A stretch of 64,000 bases of DNA from the NCBI GenBank assembly GCA_902492205.1, contig CABUKU010000012.1:36218-100217 (forward strand), given 5' to 3'. This DNA is from an uncultured Bacteroides sp. GTDB lineage: Bacteria; Bacteroidota; Bacteroidia; Bacteroidales; Bacteroidaceae. Positions 63,099 to 64,000 of the stretch are shown one piece after another. The translations under genes and the position numbers were made by a program. The first letter of the stretch is position 1; each line of letters starts with the position of its first letter. The notes under the pieces are model-generated. The model saw only the letters and a program-made list of their open reading frames with translations, did not search any database and was not told the origin of the DNA.

Positions 63099-63178
63099 AA
63101 TACTAAAATGAAGCAGTTCACAATAAGGATTATTCCGTTGTGTAAACATCTAAGGCGGGGCAACTCGCCTTTTTCTTT
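63099..63178 (+). ncRNA. tracrRNA
   Basis: The anti-repeat (63100-63124) is complementary to the first 26 bases of the CRISPR repeat, with one missing A and one terminal G-U. Then comes a nexus-like segment AAGGATTATTCCGTTGTG. A terminator hairpin AGGCG (63153-63157) / CGCCT (63166-63170) with a T-run ends it. Length is about 75-80 nt. It lies between cas9 and groEL and is divergent from cas9. The orientation fixes crRNA to the plus strand of the array. Confidence 0.92.
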
Positions 63179-63193
63179 TATATAAACATTAAA

Positions 63194-63221
63194 AAAGGCC
63201 GTCTCTTTCGAGACAGCCTTT
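63194..63221 (-). terminator. Terminator of groEL
   Basis: AAAGGCCGTCTC (63194-63205) pairs with GAGACAGCCTTT (63210-63221, one mismatch) around TTTC. On the minus strand it is followed by a T-run and lies 25 bases past the groEL stop. Confidence 0.85.
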
Positions 63222-63245
63222 CCTAAATTCAATCATGGAAATGGA

Positions 63246-64000
63246 TTACATCATTCCACCCATGCCTCCCATTCCGGGAGCTCCCATAGGCATTTCCGGT
63301 TTATCTTCTTTCTTTTCTACGATAACACATTCGGTAGTAAGGAACATACCTGCGATAGATGCAGCATTTTCCAAAGCTACACGAGCTACTTTAGCAGGAT
63401 CTACTACTCCGGCAGCATGTAAGTTTTCGTACTTGTCTGTGCGGGCATTGTAACCGAAGTCACCTTTACCTTCACGAACTTTTTGTACAACTACCGCTCC
63501 TTCACCACCTGCATTTTTCACAATCTGACGAAGAGGTTCTTCGATAGCACGTTTGATGATGTCAATACCTGTTGTTTCATCAACATTCTCACCCTTCATG
63601 CCTTCCAAAGCTTCGATAGCACGAATGTAAGCAACGCCACCACCCGGTACGATACCTTCTTCGATCGCTGCACGGGTTGCACAAAGTGCATCGTCTACAC
63701 GGTCTTTCTTTTCTTTCATTTCAACCTCAGAAGCTGCACCGACATAAAGAACCGCTACACCGCCTGACAACTTAGCAAGACGTTCCTGAAGTTTTTCTTT
63801 GTCATAGTCAGATGTAGTTGTCTTGATCTGAGCCTTGATTTGATTGATACGGTTCTGGATGTTTTCTTTCTCGCCTGCACCGTTTACAATAGTCGTATTG
63901 TCTTTGGTTACAGTTACCTTATCGCAAGTACCAAGCATTTCGAGAGTAGCTTGTTCCAGTTTCAAACCTTTTTCTTCGCTGATAACAACACCACCTGTCA
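63246..64000 (-). CDS. groL: Chaperonin GroEL, C-terminal part (5' end outside the window)
   Basis: About 251 residues are visible, open to the window edge. The frame includes TGGVVISEEKGLKLE before the TTG at 63965, so that TTG is not the start. Family landmarks: ATRAAIEEGIVPGGGVAYIRA, GFNART-like FGYNARTDKYENL, AGVVDPAKVARVALENAASIAGMFLTTE. A Gly/Met-rich tail ending MGGMGGMM is typical of GroEL. It forms the tetradecameric folding chamber. The 5' two-thirds and groES lie beyond the right edge. Confidence 0.97.
   Translation of the reverse strand, partial: TGGVVISEEKGLKLEQATLEMLGTCDKVTVTKDNTTIVNGAGEKENIQNRINQIKAQIKTTTSDYDKEKLQERLAKLSGGVAVLYVGAASEVEMKEKKDRVDDALCATRAAIEEGIVPGGGVAYIRAIEALEGMKGENVDETTGIDIIKRAIEEPLRQIVKNAGGEGAVVVQKVREGKGDFGYNARTDKYENLHAAGVVDPAKVARVALENAASIAGMFLTTECVIVEKKEDKPEMPMGAPGMGGMGGMM

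Noticed and set aside
63035..63232. 65-codon minus-strand frame between cas9 and groEL
   Set aside because: It overlaps the tracrRNA and two terminators in antisense and has no coding features.

Overview
The window is Bacteroides-like chromosome (order Bacteroidales). The evidence is two SusC/SusD outer-membrane uptake loci, a hybrid two-component regulator with an AraC output domain, many lipoproteins with short lipoboxes, many Bacteroides-type promoters (-33 TTTG, -7 TAnnTTTG), and a type II-C CRISPR system with 47-bp repeats. No tRNA, rRNA, prophage or insertion sequence was recognised. Left third (1-17.4 kb): a truncated unknown gene enters from the left edge. Then, on the minus strand, come an S9 peptidase and a SusC/SusD locus carrying a HExxH zinc metallohydrolase lipoprotein, a DUF4302-type lipoprotein and an FN3-repeat lipoprotein, with no glycoside hydrolase. 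It is followed by an aromatic amino acid operon (pheA, aminotransferase, DAHP synthase-chorismate mutase, tyrA). This operon is preceded by a short unlisted ORF with the run FFFFYYFYF and a terminator/antiterminator pair, a classical-looking attenuator. 17.4-32.4 kb: a fructan utilization locus in the same gene order as the known B. thetaiotaomicron levan locus. It runs from the hybrid sensor-regulator through fructokinase, an MFS importer, two GH32 enzymes, a surface glycan-binding-type lipoprotein, SusD and SusC. Levan or inulin would be cut at the surface, imported by SusCD, hydrolysed in the periplasm, sensed as fructose, carried inward and phosphorylated. 32.4-35 kb: a regulatory and mobile-looking stretch. 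It has hairpin repeats in inverted arrangement, a RHH/YafQ toxin-antitoxin pair, two related copies of an unassigned structured RNA element, and a protein with a C-terminal RNA-polymerase-alpha-CTD-like fold. 35-54.6 kb: housekeeping and envelope genes. These are a TlpA-like lipoprotein or secreted protein, a patatin, a cation:proton antiporter, a C1 peptidase, an outer-membrane protein, a three-gene RND efflux operon, a zinc ribbon protein, the etfB-etfA-acyl-CoA dehydrogenase operon, a lipoprotein with a long structured leader, threonine aldolase and another lipoprotein. 54.6-63.2 kb: a CRISPR array (36 repeats, 35 spacers), cas2, cas1, cas9 and a tracrRNA. Every repeat contains a TATCTTTG box, so the array may be transcribed from within its own repeats. 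The right edge cuts the groEL gene.
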